Positions 19,297 through 28,048 of a stretch of 64,000 nt of DNA are shown piece after piece. Below the pieces are notes generated by a model, which had not been told where the DNA came from, searched no databases, and saw only the letters and a program-made list of their open reading frames with translations. This DNA comes from Arsenophonus apicola (GTDB taxonomy: Bacteria; Pseudomonadota; Gammaproteobacteria; Enterobacterales; Enterobacteriaceae). The first letter of the stretch is position 1. Each line of letters starts with the position of its first letter. The stretch covers positions 1,736,001 to 1,800,000 of the forward strand of contig NZ_CP084222.1 of NCBI RefSeq assembly GCF_020268605.1, in the 5' to 3' direction. The position numbers and the translations under genes are program-made.

Positions 19297-19354
19297 TATT
19301 ACTCAGTGTGTAGTAAATTATCTCACTATCTTACCGTATATCCGGTTAATTTCA

Positions 19355-19759
19355 ATGCAAAAATATAAAATCAACCGTTCAAGACATTCAGCGTTTCTTT
19401 TACATGTTCACCTTGTCTTTGTGACTAAGTACCGAAAGAAAGTACTCAGTGGCTTGCACTACAAAGCATTTCATCAGTATGCAGGTGAAGTGTGTCGCGA
19501 CTTTGGGGCTGATTTAAAGGAAAGTAACGGAGAGTCCGATCACGTTCATATGCTGATCGAGTACCCGCCCACAGTGCAGTTGTCAGTACTAGTAAACTCG
19601 CTGAAAGCGGTAACGTCTCGTCGTCTGCGTAATGAGTTTCTAGACTTGCGTGGGGCTTACGGCAAGCCAGTGTTGTGGTCTCGATCATACTTTGCAGGTT
19701 CGTGCGGGGGAGCACCGCTGGAAGTTGTTAAGCAATACATTCAAAATCAGCGTGGCTGA
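19355..19759 (+). CDS. tnpA: IS200/IS605 Y1 transposase TnpA
   Basis: 134 residues, the normal length for this single-strand HUH transposase, which works as a dimer on hairpin ends. The HUH motif is DHVHMLIEYPP near residue 62. The catalytic tyrosine is in VVKQYIQNQRG near the C-terminus. The N-terminus runs HLVFVTKYRKKVL. The frame is intact. Divergent from tnpB, with about 58 bp between starts. A strong 8-bp hairpin (TCGGGCTT/AAGCCCGA, 19767-19785) directly follows and may act as terminator. Confidence 0.93.
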   Translation: MQKYKINRSRHSAFLLHVHLVFVTKYRKKVLSGLHYKAFHQYAGEVCRDFGADLKESNGESDHVHMLIEYPPTVQLSVLVNSLKAVTSRRLRNEFLDLRGAYGKPVLWSRSYFAGSCGGAPLEVVKQYIQNQRG

Positions 19760-19924
19760 TCATTCTTCGGGCTTTTCAAGCCCGACCAAATTCCCCTCCC
19801 ACCTTATGTCGGTGGGAGTACCCTTTGGAGGTTAAGATGGTCAGGATTAATTATGATACTGATTGGTATCTTATATTGTTATAATAGTAAAATATTATTA
19901 TTTATTAATATTAGATTATATGCT

Positions 19925-20371
19925 TTAGCATGCAGTTATTGTCATTAAAAAATCCCAGTTAGGATCTTGATCACTACCTTCAAACAGTGGTTCTAAAACC
20001 AGTTTAAGTCCACTATTGGTATCGTATTTGAAATCAATAATTTCAACTTTATCTGAATCTTTATTTTTAACAGATGTGTAGCTGCCGGTAATTAAGTCAT
20101 TACCATTTGGATTATATTCTGTACTGATAGAAAAACTAAAAGATGCCACTTTACTGTCTTCAATAGTGAATGTATGAAGTACGGTTGCACTGGTATCTTT
20201 TTTAGGTTGCGCAATAAAATCGTGTCCAGGCGTCACACTTCCATCTCTATGTATTTTTACGCGAAATCCTTGCCAAATATTTAATGCATAATCATAAACT
20301 GCCATACCTACATTATAGTGTTTAAAACTATTATTACTAATTTCTTTTTCTTGTATATATATTTTTTCCAT
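19925..20371 (-). CDS. Hypothetical protein, 148 aa
   Basis: I do not recognise this protein. It begins MEKIYIQEKEISNNSFKHYN with no signal peptide or membrane segment, and the composition suggests an all-beta fold (alternating hydrophobic strands, VASFSFSISTEYNPNG). The C-terminus FEGSDQDPNWDFLMTITAC has an acidic/Asn pattern loosely reminiscent of calcium-dependent lectin or inclusion-body proteins, but that is only a visual impression. It stands alone beside the IS element in exceptionally AT-rich DNA. The frame is intact and 447 nt long in DNA where stops are frequent, which supports a real gene. Confidence 0.6.
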   Translation of the reverse strand: MEKIYIQEKEISNNSFKHYNVGMAVYDYALNIWQGFRVKIHRDGSVTPGHDFIAQPKKDTSATVLHTFTIEDSKVASFSFSISTEYNPNGNDLITGSYTSVKNKDSDKVEIIDFKYDTNSGLKLVLEPLFEGSDQDPNWDFLMTITAC

Positions 20372-20980
20372 CGATAAAATCCTATTTAAAATTTATTTAT
20401 TAGTAATTGCATACATGAGTAAAAATAATTTAAACCTTTTATATTAGCCTATTCTATTATTGAACTCACACATTGATTATATTATAAATAAAGAGTTATA
20501 AAACATATTATTGCTTATATTTAAATAATATAAATAAAAAAAGAACCAATCTAAGTTATAAAAAATTTTCAAAACAATATTAAATATTATAATAAAATCA
20601 TATTATTATTTATATATAATTCAAACAAATAACAAATTAAAATAACATATAATGATAAATATAATATTATAATAACATTGAAATAATAATTAATATAATA
20701 AGAAATTATAATAATAACAAAGAAGATAGTTGCCAAATAAGCATAATAAATAACAATTAGATTTGTTATCCATTCAAGAATAGAAAATATTTTAATTAAA
20801 AGATTGAGAATAAATAACTAAAATTTATTAAATCTCTAAATAATTGAAATCATAAGGGCAATCAAAATCTGACAGAATAGAAAACAACTTGTTAAACCTG
20901 CGTAAAAAATTAGTCTGCTATTATCTTCTCGCAGATAAATTTCAATACTAAATTGTATCTATAGAGTTTTAACTAATAAA
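20372..20980. other. Extremely AT-rich gene desert
   Basis: About 600 bp with almost no G or C and no ORF of note. It probably holds the promoter of the 148-aa gene and otherwise looks like decayed sequence or a horizontally acquired spacer. Confidence 0.6.
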
Positions 20981-21006
20981 AATAACCCCGCAATAGCAGG
21001 GTTATT
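20981..21006 (-). terminator. Bidirectional hairpin terminator downstream of mdtI
   Basis: Stem AATAACCC/GGGTTATT with an inner GC pair and an AATA loop, flanked by AT-rich DNA on both sides. It lies about 110 bp past mdtI on its strand. Confidence 0.8.
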
Positions 21007-21114
21007 TATTGTTATAAATGGCCAATATGTAGACAGCGGTAAAAATAAATCCTCTACATTTATCAGCTATCACTAAACCGTATTCTGTCCTATGTCCTAG
21101 CAAATGAAATAAGA

Positions 21115-21447
21115 TTATGCCAGTTTGATAACGACCATGCCGGTGATTAATAGAATAATACCGCCCCAACCTTTGTAATTTAACCGTTGATTAAATAAGA
21201 TCCAACCAGCGGCAACCGTAGCTACCACACCAAAAGCTCCCCAAAGTGCATAAGCAATGGAAAGTTCAATTCCATTTACCGCTACAGCTAATGCACTAAA
21301 GGCACCCAAAACGGCAATTAAAGATAAGACGCCAATCCAAAGTCGCTTGAATCCATTTGAAAACTTTAAAAAAATATTAGCTACTATTTCTAAAATAACG
21401 GCTAGAAACAGAAAGGCACCATGCCACCATTGATATTCTGCTAACAT
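21115..21447 (-). CDS. mdtI: Spermidine export protein MdtI (SMR family)
   Basis: 110 residues and four predicted transmembrane helices, forming a heteromeric small multidrug resistance exporter with MdtJ. Near-identical landmarks to E. coli MdtI: LEIVANIFLKFSNGFKR, with the membrane-embedded Glu, then ELSIAYALWGAFGV and AAGWILFNQRLNYKGW. It begins one base after the mdtJ stop and is preceded by AAGGAGG within the mdtJ end, so the two are translationally coupled. The complex exports spermidine and relieves polyamine toxicity in E. coli. Confidence 0.96.
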   Translation of the reverse strand: MLAEYQWWHGAFLFLAVILEIVANIFLKFSNGFKRLWIGVLSLIAVLGAFSALAVAVNGIELSIAYALWGAFGVVATVAAGWILFNQRLNYKGWGGIILLITGMVVIKLA

Positions 21448-21448
21448 G

Positions 21449-21859
21449 TTATGCCTCCTTTACGACTTTAGTCATTCTATTTAATGGCATTTTTGGCGTA
21501 ATTTTTTTTTCCTGCTTAATCGCCTGTAATGAACTTGCTTTTTTTGTACCTGATTTTATAAGCGCTATCCCCACAATAAGTAACGCTAATCCAATAATTT
21601 TCATTGGCGATAATGATTCATTAAATAACAGAACACTAAATGCTGTTATAAAAATTACTCCAATACCTTCCCAAAGAGCATAAGCCACTCCAAGAGCAAC
21701 CTTTTTTACCGCCATCGCCAGTAATATATAAGATGACGCAATCATAAAATACATTACCAATAAACCAGTCAGATCACCGCTGACGCTGGAATGTTTCATT
21801 GATAAAGTACCAATAACTTCTGTGACAATAGCTAATGCTAAAAATATCCAATAAATCAT
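21449..21859 (-). CDS. mdtJ: Spermidine export protein MdtJ (SMR family)
   Basis: 136 residues (E. coli 121), four transmembrane helices. Landmarks: MIYWIFLALAIVTEVIGTLS with the conserved Glu, VALGVAYALWEGIGVIFI and SPMKIIGLALLIVG. The C-terminal tail is about 15 residues longer than in E. coli and basic. First gene of the mdtJI operon. Upstream, 120 bp away, lies a 34-codon leader ORF, matching the uORF-controlled arrangement reported for E. coli mdtJI. The zwf gene is further upstream on the same strand. Confidence 0.96.
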   Translation of the reverse strand: MIYWIFLALAIVTEVIGTLSMKHSSVSGDLTGLLVMYFMIASSYILLAMAVKKVALGVAYALWEGIGVIFITAFSVLLFNESLSPMKIIGLALLIVGIALIKSGTKKASSLQAIKQEKKITPKMPLNRMTKVVKEA

Positions 21860-21979
21860 TATATTCTCCTTTTATTGGCAATCATCAAAGCAATAGATAA
21901 ATACCTAAGTTGCCAATAACTAAGTGATGATTTAAATTAAAAACCAATTATCGATAAAACCGATTAGCGACAGGAGACG

Positions 21980-22084
21980 CTACAAAGCACCACACCAGTG
22001 ATGTTCACTAGAAATAATGGATATATTTGATAAGAAAAGATGATAGCTACTACGTTGATTTTTGACGCTTTTGGCGCTAGACAT
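21980..22084 (-). CDS. Candidate 34-codon leader peptide of mdtJI (MdtU-like uORF)
   Basis: ATG at 22084, TAG at 21980-21982, encoding 34 residues that begin MSSAKSVKNQRSSYHLFLSN and end EHHWCGAL. From memory, E. coli mdtJI is preceded by a 34-codon uORF (mdtU) whose translation responds to spermidine; length and position agree, but I cannot compare sequences here. A short AGCG...CGCT hairpin lies just past the stop, between the leader and mdtJ. The ribosome-binding site is weak. The polyamine-sensing role is inference. Confidence 0.6.
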   Translation of the reverse strand: MSSAKSVKNQRSSYHLFLSNISIISSEHHWCGAL

Positions 22085-22241
22085 AATATTTTATTCATGC
22101 ATCACACGGCCCATCCGTATGATATACTATGAATCCTCACTATTGATAGAATAAATACTAAGCTATTTATATCATAACCATTGTATTTACTCAAATAATT
22201 ATAATAAATTCCAGCTAAAATGCAAAAATCCTACCACTGTA

Positions 22242-22269
22242 AGGGTAATAAACCTCAGCATATTACCCT
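22242..22269 (-). terminator. Hairpin downstream of zwf
   Basis: A perfect 9-bp stem AGGGTAATA/TATTACCCT with a 10-nt loop, 16 bp past the zwf stop. The U-tract on the minus strand is poor, so it may only stabilise the 3' end. Confidence 0.65.
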
Positions 22270-22284
22270 ACAAATAGATAAAAA

Positions 22285-23760
22285 CTATTCAAACGCATTC
22301 CATGAGCGATCATCTTTGGTGATCATCACATCAGAAGCATCCGGCCCCCAGGTACCAGCTTGATAGGGTTTAGGCGGTTGATTATCCTTTGCCCAAGCCT
22401 CCATAATAGAATCTACCCATTTCCATGCTTCTTCTACTTCATCTCTACGGACAAACAGTGCTTGAATGCCCCGCATAGCTTCTAGTAATAAGCGTTCATA
22501 TGCATCAGCCAAGTGGATTTGATTAAAAGTTTCAGAAAAACTCAGATCTAATTTTGTCGTCTGTAAATGATGTTTATGCTCAAGTCCCGGCGCTTTATTT
22601 AAAATTTCTATATCTATTCCTTCATCAGGCTGTAACCGAATAGTTAATTTATTTTGTGGTAGATCCTGATAAGAATCAGAAAAAATATTTAACGCCGGTT
22701 TTTTAAAATAAACCACCACTTCAGAACATTTTGCCGCTAACCGTTTGCCTGTTCTTAAATAAAATGGTACACCCGCCCACCGCCAATCATCAATATCAAC
22801 CCGAATGGCCACAAAAGTTTCGGTTTTACTTGATGTATTTGCGCCTTCCTCTGCAAGATAGCCGACCACTTTTTTGCCTTGAACAGAACCTGATGTATAT
22901 TGACCTCGTACGGTTTTTTCACGCACATTACTATAATCAATGCGTCGTAATGAACGCAATACTTTAACTTTCTCATCCCGTATACGATCTGCAGTTAATT
23001 CCGCAGGCGGTGACATAGCAATCATCGTCAGGATTTGTAATAAATGATTTTGAACCATGTCACGCATCTGCCCAGCCTGGTCAAAATAACCCCAACGGCC
23101 TTCAATACCAACCTCCTCAGCAACGGTGATCTGTACATGATCAATCGCGCGATAATCCCAATTATTGATAAATAAAGAGTTGGCAAAACGTAATGCTAAT
23201 AAATTGAGCACTGTTTCTTTACCTAAATAGTGATCAATACGATAAATTTGACTCTCTTTAAAATATTTAGCAACTTCATTATTTATTTGTTGGGAAGAGG
23301 CAAGATCACTACCTAAAGGTTTTTCCATGACCACCCGATTGGGTTTTTTATTAAGGCCAGCATGTCCTAGACCATGGCAAACAGCACCAAAAGTTGTTGG
23401 GGGCATAGCAAAATAATAGATAGCTGGTTTGTGATCGCCCTTAAGATATTTTGCTAGTGAATTAAATTTGTTCAAATCCTCAACATCTAAATTAAAGAAA
23501 TCAAGACGTTCACTTAATTTTTGCCATAAACCAAGCTCGATTTTCTCATTTAAAAAAGTTTCTAACGCTTCTCTAACTTCCTTTATATAGGCAGCAGCAT
23601 CCCATTCAGCTCGGCCAATACCTATAATACGTGTATTAGGATGGATATAACCCGTTTTTTCCAATTGATAAAGGGAAGGCAATAATTTGCGGCGAGCCAA
23701 ATCTCCTTTTGCGCCGAAAATAATTAAATTACATGCCTGAACAGCTTTATTAATCGCCAT
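22285..23760 (-). CDS. zwf: Glucose-6-phosphate 1-dehydrogenase
   Basis: 491 residues, as in E. coli. It oxidises glucose-6-phosphate to 6-phosphogluconolactone, making NADPH at the entry of the oxidative pentose phosphate pathway. The N-terminal nucleotide-binding motif is IIFGAKGDLARRKLLPSLYQ (the usual GASGDLA has Lys for Ser). The active site RIDHYLGKE is near residue 176. The C-terminal half carries the conserved FYLRTGKRLAAK. The frame is intact. Divergent from the hexR pseudogene, whose product in relatives represses zwf. Confidence 0.97.
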   Translation of the reverse strand: MAINKAVQACNLIIFGAKGDLARRKLLPSLYQLEKTGYIHPNTRIIGIGRAEWDAAAYIKEVREALETFLNEKIELGLWQKLSERLDFFNLDVEDLNKFNSLAKYLKGDHKPAIYYFAMPPTTFGAVCHGLGHAGLNKKPNRVVMEKPLGSDLASSQQINNEVAKYFKESQIYRIDHYLGKETVLNLLALRFANSLFINNWDYRAIDHVQITVAEEVGIEGRWGYFDQAGQMRDMVQNHLLQILTMIAMSPPAELTADRIRDEKVKVLRSLRRIDYSNVREKTVRGQYTSGSVQGKKVVGYLAEEGANTSSKTETFVAIRVDIDDWRWAGVPFYLRTGKRLAAKCSEVVVYFKKPALNIFSDSYQDLPQNKLTIRLQPDEGIDIEILNKAPGLEHKHHLQTTKLDLSFSETFNQIHLADAYERLLLEAMRGIQALFVRRDEVEEAWKWVDSIMEAWAKDNQPPKPYQAGTWGPDASDVMITKDDRSWNAFE

Positions 23761-24100
23761 GGTAAAGAATTCTCCTTAAACACCAATTTTATAGTGCTGT
23801 GATAACTTCAATCGAGAAAATTAATGTACCTTTTTGACTCGATCAGGTAAACAAAACCACGATATTTTATTTTGCTCAAAAAATAATTCGCAATAAATTT
23901 GATTAGTTATATATAATTTTTACTTTTTCATATTTATTAAACTAAAATGCCAAGTAAATTAGACGCCCGTCATATTTTTAATAAAATCCAGTTAATAACT
24001 TTCTTTTTTTCATTACTGACCAAACAACGCGTAGTATATTTTGACTTAAGTAACAAGACGCCACTTTTTTGCAATATTAGTAAAACAGGTCGCTTTCCGT
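23761..24100. other. zwf-hexR divergent regulatory region
   Basis: 340 bp, AT-rich, must contain the zwf promoter. I looked for the HexR palindrome (TGTAATTAAATTACA type) and for a SoxS/MarA box and saw no convincing match. Confidence 0.5.
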
Positions 24101-24780
24101 ATGAACATATTAGAACCAATAAATAATAGCTTTGAATATCTCAGAAAATTAGAAAAGAAAGTTGCCAATTCAATACCTACAAGCCCGCAAAAAGCTATTC
24201 ACCTCAGTATTGCAACCCTAACTAAATTGACTAATGTGAGCAACCCTGCTGTAAACCGTTTTTGCTGTAGAATGGAAACTAAAGGTTTTCCTGATTTTAG
24301 ATTACGATTAGCACAAAACCTTATCAATAGAACATCTTATGTTAGCCGTCTGCTTGATCCAGATGATACTTACATTCCCTTTAGGCAAAAAATCGCTGAA
24401 TCAGTCATCATTGAATTAGGTATTTTAAAAGATAACCTAAATACCTCAAGCATTAATCGTGCTATAGCTCTATTCACCCATGCAAAAAAAATGGTTTTCT
24501 TTGGTTTAGGTTGCTTAGTAGCAGTTGCTCATGACAAGATGGGTAAATTTTTACCTTTTAATATTACAGTGATCTATTTCGATAATGTCATAATACAACG
24601 CCTATATTGTATCAATTTTCGAGATAGCGAAGTTGTGATTTTCATTTCTCATACTGGACATACTAACAACTTGATTGAACTAGTTAAACTTGCTAAAGAC
24701 AATGATGCTGTCGTCATTGCTATTACCACTTCTAATTCCATCGTGGGGAAAATTTTAGCGATAACCTAAAGCGCGTAAAG
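24101..24780 (+). pseudogene. hexR: HexR (RpiR-family) transcriptional regulator, internally deleted
   Basis: In relatives this 289-residue repressor of zwf, edd-eda and other glycolytic genes senses 2-keto-3-deoxy-6-phosphogluconate. Here the N-terminal helix-turn-helix (VSNPAVNRFCCRMETKGFPDF) and part of the SIS domain (FFGLG...VAVAHDKMGKF, ISHTGHTNNLIEL) survive. The protein then ends at 24769 after 222 residues. Immediately around the stop another register encodes FSDNLKRVK, the conserved C-terminal FRDNLKRVK, so about 50-60 codons including the rest of the SIS domain were deleted. The phosphosugar-pocket serines (GSS in E. coli) are replaced by GCL. Between zwf and pykA as in E. coli. 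Confidence 0.88.
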
Positions 24781-25006
24781 ATATATTACATGATACATGT
24801 CCTGATAAACTCTAGTGCTATTTACATTTAGCAAAGCAGATCAATATCAGCAAACTATAAATTTGTTCGTTTTATTACAAAAAAATATTCTCTCTATCTA
24901 AGGCATTTAAATGATACAACAGCACACTTTAATAAAGGGATTGATTTCATTTCTATGTAATAACCTATCAACCAACACCAATTTTAATAAGTCAACGGAG
25001 TTATAA

Positions 25007-26449
25007 ATGTTGAGACGACTTAGAAGAACAAAAATTGTTACTACTCTCGGTCCTGCAACTGATCGTGATAATAATTTGGAAAAAGTGATTAAAGCCGGTG
25101 CAAACGTTGTACGTCTAAACTTTTCTCATGGTTCACCGGCAGATCACTTACAACGGGCAAAAAAAGTACGTGAACTTGCAAAATCGTTAGCACAACATGT
25201 CGCTATTCTTGGTGATTTGCAAGGACCTAAAATTCGCGTTTCAACATTTAAAGAAGGAAAAATTTTCCTTCATATCAGCGACAAATTTATCTTAGATGCC
25301 AATTTAGCCAAAGGTGAAGGTAATCAAGAAAAAGTCGGCATTGACTATCAAGGTTTACCCAATGATGTGGCATCAGGCGATATTCTGTTACTTGATGATG
25401 GACGTGTTCAATTAAAAGTACTTACGGTAAAGGATCAGCAAATTCTAACCGAAGTGACGGTTGGTGGACAACTCTCAAATAATAAAGGGATCAATAAACT
25501 CGGTGGAGGCCTATCTGCAGAGGCATTAACAGAAAAAGATAAAGCCGATATCTTAACCGCATCGCAGATCGGTGTCGATTATTTAGCGGTTTCTTTCCCC
25601 CGCTGCGCTGAAGATCTAAACTATGCTCGTCGCCTGGCTCAAGAAGCCGGTTGTGATTGTCAAATTGTCGCTAAAATAGAGCGAGCTGAAACGGTTGCCA
25701 GTGACAAAGTTATCGACGAAATTATTTTAGCCTCAGATGTGGTGATGGTTGCTCGAGGCGATTTGGGCGTTGAGATTGGTGATCCGGAATTGGTCGGTGT
25801 ACAAAAGAAACTGATACGCCGAGCACGTCAACTAAACCGTATCGCCATCACTGCTACGCAAATGATGGAATCAATGATCACAAATCCGATGCCAACTCGA
25901 GCTGAAGTGATGGACGTTGCTAATGCTGTGCTGGATGGCACTGACGCAGTTATGCTATCTGCCGAGACAGCAGCAGGCCAATATCCAGCTGAAACCGTTG
26001 AAGCCATGGCTCGAGTTTGCCTTGGCGCAGAAAAAATGGCTGGTATCAATATTGCCAAACATCACCTCGATGATCTATTTGACAGCATAGAAGAAGCAAT
26101 TGCTATGTCAGCTATGTATGCAGCCAATCATTTAAAAGGGGTAAAAGCAATTATTGCCATGACAGAATCAGGTCGTACTGCTTGTATGATGTCTCGGATC
26201 AGCTCAGGTTTACCGATTTTTTCTATCTCTTATCATGAAAAAACATTAAATCAGTGTGCACTTTACCGTGGCGTAACACCAATTTATTGTAATAAGGATA
26301 CTAATACAATTAATGCTGTAAAAAATGCCATCCAATGTTTGCGGGAAAAAAATTATATTCAATCCGCTGATTTAGTTTTAGTCACACAAGGCGATCAAAT
26401 GGGTCAGATTGGAAGTACCAATACCTGCCGAATATTAAAAGTCGAATAA
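25007..26449 (+). CDS. pykA: Pyruvate kinase II
   Basis: 480 residues, same length as E. coli PykA and close to it throughout. It converts phosphoenolpyruvate and ADP to pyruvate and ATP. Motifs: RRTKIVTTLGPATDRDNNL at the N-terminus, RLNFSHGSPADH, LGDLQGPKIRVSTF, the catalytic loop IVAKIERAETV and MVARGDLGVEIGDPELVG, then ITATQMMESMITNPMPTRAE. The type (AMP/sugar-phosphate activated PykA rather than PykF) is set by overall similarity. Preceded by CGGAG at good spacing and followed by a strong terminator. Confidence 0.97.
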   Translation: MLRRLRRTKIVTTLGPATDRDNNLEKVIKAGANVVRLNFSHGSPADHLQRAKKVRELAKSLAQHVAILGDLQGPKIRVSTFKEGKIFLHISDKFILDANLAKGEGNQEKVGIDYQGLPNDVASGDILLLDDGRVQLKVLTVKDQQILTEVTVGGQLSNNKGINKLGGGLSAEALTEKDKADILTASQIGVDYLAVSFPRCAEDLNYARRLAQEAGCDCQIVAKIERAETVASDKVIDEIILASDVVMVARGDLGVEIGDPELVGVQKKLIRRARQLNRIAITATQMMESMITNPMPTRAEVMDVANAVLDGTDAVMLSAETAAGQYPAETVEAMARVCLGAEKMAGINIAKHHLDDLFDSIEEAIAMSAMYAANHLKGVKAIIAMTESGRTACMMSRISSGLPIFSISYHEKTLNQCALYRGVTPIYCNKDTNTINAVKNAIQCLREKNYIQSADLVLVTQGDQMGQIGSTNTCRILKVE

Positions 26450-26470
26450 TTATATGCTGTTAATATATTT

Positions 26471-26496
26471 AACCCCCGTTATATATACGGGGTTTT
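26471..26496 (+). terminator. pykA intrinsic terminator
   Basis: Stem AACCCC(C)GT / ACGGGGTT followed directly by TTTTTATT, 21 bp past the pykA stop. Confidence 0.88.
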
Positions 26497-26909
26497 TATT
26501 ATCTGAAATTATCACTATCTTGATTTTACTGGTAAAGGGATCAAGCCTGGCGAAAAAATAGTAATAAAATTTACCATCGGCAAAGGCAGTCAGATTTACG
26601 TTAATAAATTGACTTTTTTAATGGTCAGAGTTTAAGTTTACATAATCGAGGTTCAATCGCACGCATAATATTATGAATGTTAATGTGGATCATATTATCA
26701 ATGAAGCTAGCATGATGGCATATAAAAACACTAATACATCACATCCATCGGGTAGATATATTTCTATTAAACGTCTGGTTAATTATTATAATGAAAGGCT
26801 TAGCGTAACTAAAGGCGAAATCAGTTTTTAACCGACCTATTCGCCATTAGGTTAGCAGGATAAAAATATAAAGATAACGAAATTAACTTACTAAAACAGC
26901 AACAATTTA
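26497..26909. other. Intergenic region between pykA and lpxM
   Basis: About 410 bp between convergent genes. The only ORF of note is the 52-codon one listed separately. The rest looks like decayed coding DNA but I could not identify a parent gene. Confidence 0.5.
26673..26831 (+). CDS. Possible small ORF, 52 aa
   Basis: ATG-started frame encoding a protein that begins MNVNVDHIINEASMMAYKN and ends RLSVTKGEISF. No recognisable family, no clear ribosome-binding site. It could be the fossil of a longer gene. Listed with low confidence because it is the only open frame in this interval. Confidence 0.2.
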   Translation: MNVNVDHIINEASMMAYKNTNTSHPSGRYISIKRLVNYYNERLSVTKGEISF

Positions 26910-26934
26910 ACCGCTTGATAGTTTATCAAGCGGT
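26910..26934 (-). terminator. Hairpin downstream of lpxM
   Basis: A perfect 11-bp stem ACCGCTTGATA/TATCAAGCGGT with a 3-nt GTT loop, 4 bp past the lpxM stop. It has no long U-tract on either strand. Confidence 0.75.
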
Positions 26935-26938
26935 ATCT

Positions 26939-27913
26939 TTATCGATAAAGATCATCGCGACAATATGGCTCTATTTCATCGGCTTTACGTGTTTTTAATA
27001 ATTTTAATATCCAGGTATATTGCGCTAGATAAGGTTTAACTAAATATTCCAACTCTTCGTTCATGCGCCTGGCAATATAGTGATTACTCTGCCCGGCAAT
27101 ATCGACCATTGGTTGACGGATATAAATATGTAATTGATGAGTTTTATAATCATAAACCGGAAATAACGGCACAATCTCTGCTTGGCATACCTTCTTCAAC
27201 CGCCCTAATGCCGGTAAAGTTGCTTTATAAGTTGCGAAAAAATCAACAAATTCACTATGTTCTTTACCATGATCTTGATCAGGTAAATAAAATCCCCAAT
27301 AACCTTGCCTAACACTAGCAATAAACGGTTTGATACCTGCTTCGCGAGAGTGCAAACGACCACCAAAATGATGACGTGCTTTATTCCATAAATAATCGGC
27401 CACTGGATCATTTTGATGATGAAACATGGCCGCCATTTTTTGACCTTGAGTTGCTAATAACATGGCTGGTATATCAACCGCCCAACCATGAGGTACCATA
27501 AAAATGATATTACGCTGTTGTTCTTTCAGTCGTTCAATAATTTGCATATTATGCCAATGCGTTCGCGATAAAGTTTTATCTACACCGCGTAAAACTAATT
27601 CGGCCAATATAGCAAACGCTTGCGGCGCCACAGCAAACATTTCATCAATATATTTTTCTCTTTGGTGCTCTGTCAATTCAGGAAAACAATAGAGTAAGTT
27701 AATTTTTGCCCGCCTACGGGAGCCTGTTGCTAATCTACCAATTAACTTGCCTATTTTTGCCAGTAATGGATCGCGTATCTTAAGAGGTAAATAAGCAGTA
27801 ATTGCTAATAGCAGCGCACCCACCCACATCCCCCAATATTTGGGATGTAGGTAAATACGATGAAAGGTAGGAATATAACCAAGTTTACTATCTGTATCCT
27901 GTTCTTTATTCAT
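26939..27913 (-). CDS. lpxM: Lipid A biosynthesis myristoyltransferase LpxM (MsbB)
   Basis: Adds the last secondary acyl chain (myristate in E. coli) to Kdo2-lipid A at the inner-membrane cytoplasmic face. The ATG at 27913 is preferred over a TTG at 27931 because GAGTG precedes it and it fits the family length (324 residues). Acyltransferase signature: VPHGWAVDIPAMLLATQGQ with the catalytic His, then HHQNDPVADYLWN, KPFIASVRQGYWGFYLPDQD and EFVDFFATYKATLPALGRL. One N-terminal hydrophobic helix. Order pykA-lpxM-mepM-znuA is conserved. Confidence 0.96.
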   Translation of the reverse strand: MNKEQDTDSKLGYIPTFHRIYLHPKYWGMWVGALLLAITAYLPLKIRDPLLAKIGKLIGRLATGSRRRAKINLLYCFPELTEHQREKYIDEMFAVAPQAFAILAELVLRGVDKTLSRTHWHNMQIIERLKEQQRNIIFMVPHGWAVDIPAMLLATQGQKMAAMFHHQNDPVADYLWNKARHHFGGRLHSREAGIKPFIASVRQGYWGFYLPDQDHGKEHSEFVDFFATYKATLPALGRLKKVCQAEIVPLFPVYDYKTHQLHIYIRQPMVDIAGQSNHYIARRMNEELEYLVKPYLAQYTWILKLLKTRKADEIEPYCRDDLYR

Positions 27914-28048
27914 TAGTACACTCAAATACAACGTATAAAAATCTAAAGTCTAAGACACATTATAATATTAACCTTGTGATTTATAGAAAAATAATTACGG
28001 CAGTAAATAAAATATCATTTCACAACCTAATTAACTCACAAAATTAGA

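Larger units (their letters stand above)
18020..19831. mobile_element. IS200/IS605-family element with divergent tnpB and tnpA
   Basis: Layout is tnpB leftward and tnpA rightward, as in IS605. The tnpB-side (RE) end carries a TCCCCC/GGGGGA stem at about 18029-18062. The tnpA-side (LE) end carries a perfect 8-bp hairpin CTCCCACC/GGTGGGAG at 19796-19818. Immediately outside the LE, the minus strand reads TTAA(C), which resembles the TTTAA(C) target of IS605-type elements. Exact ends are inferred. These elements have no terminal inverted repeats or target duplications. TnpA looks complete and TnpB does not. Confidence 0.8.

Noticed and set aside
17991..19845. CCTGACCAT left of the IS and ATGGTCAGG right of it, an inverted repeat around the element.
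   Set aside because: IS200/IS605 elements have no such flanks and the 9-bp match could be chance or a split terminator; the ends are better defined by the subterminal hairpins.
23761..24100. Possible HexR operator upstream of zwf.
   Set aside because: No palindrome close enough to the consensus could be seen; with hexR broken, loss of the site is expected.
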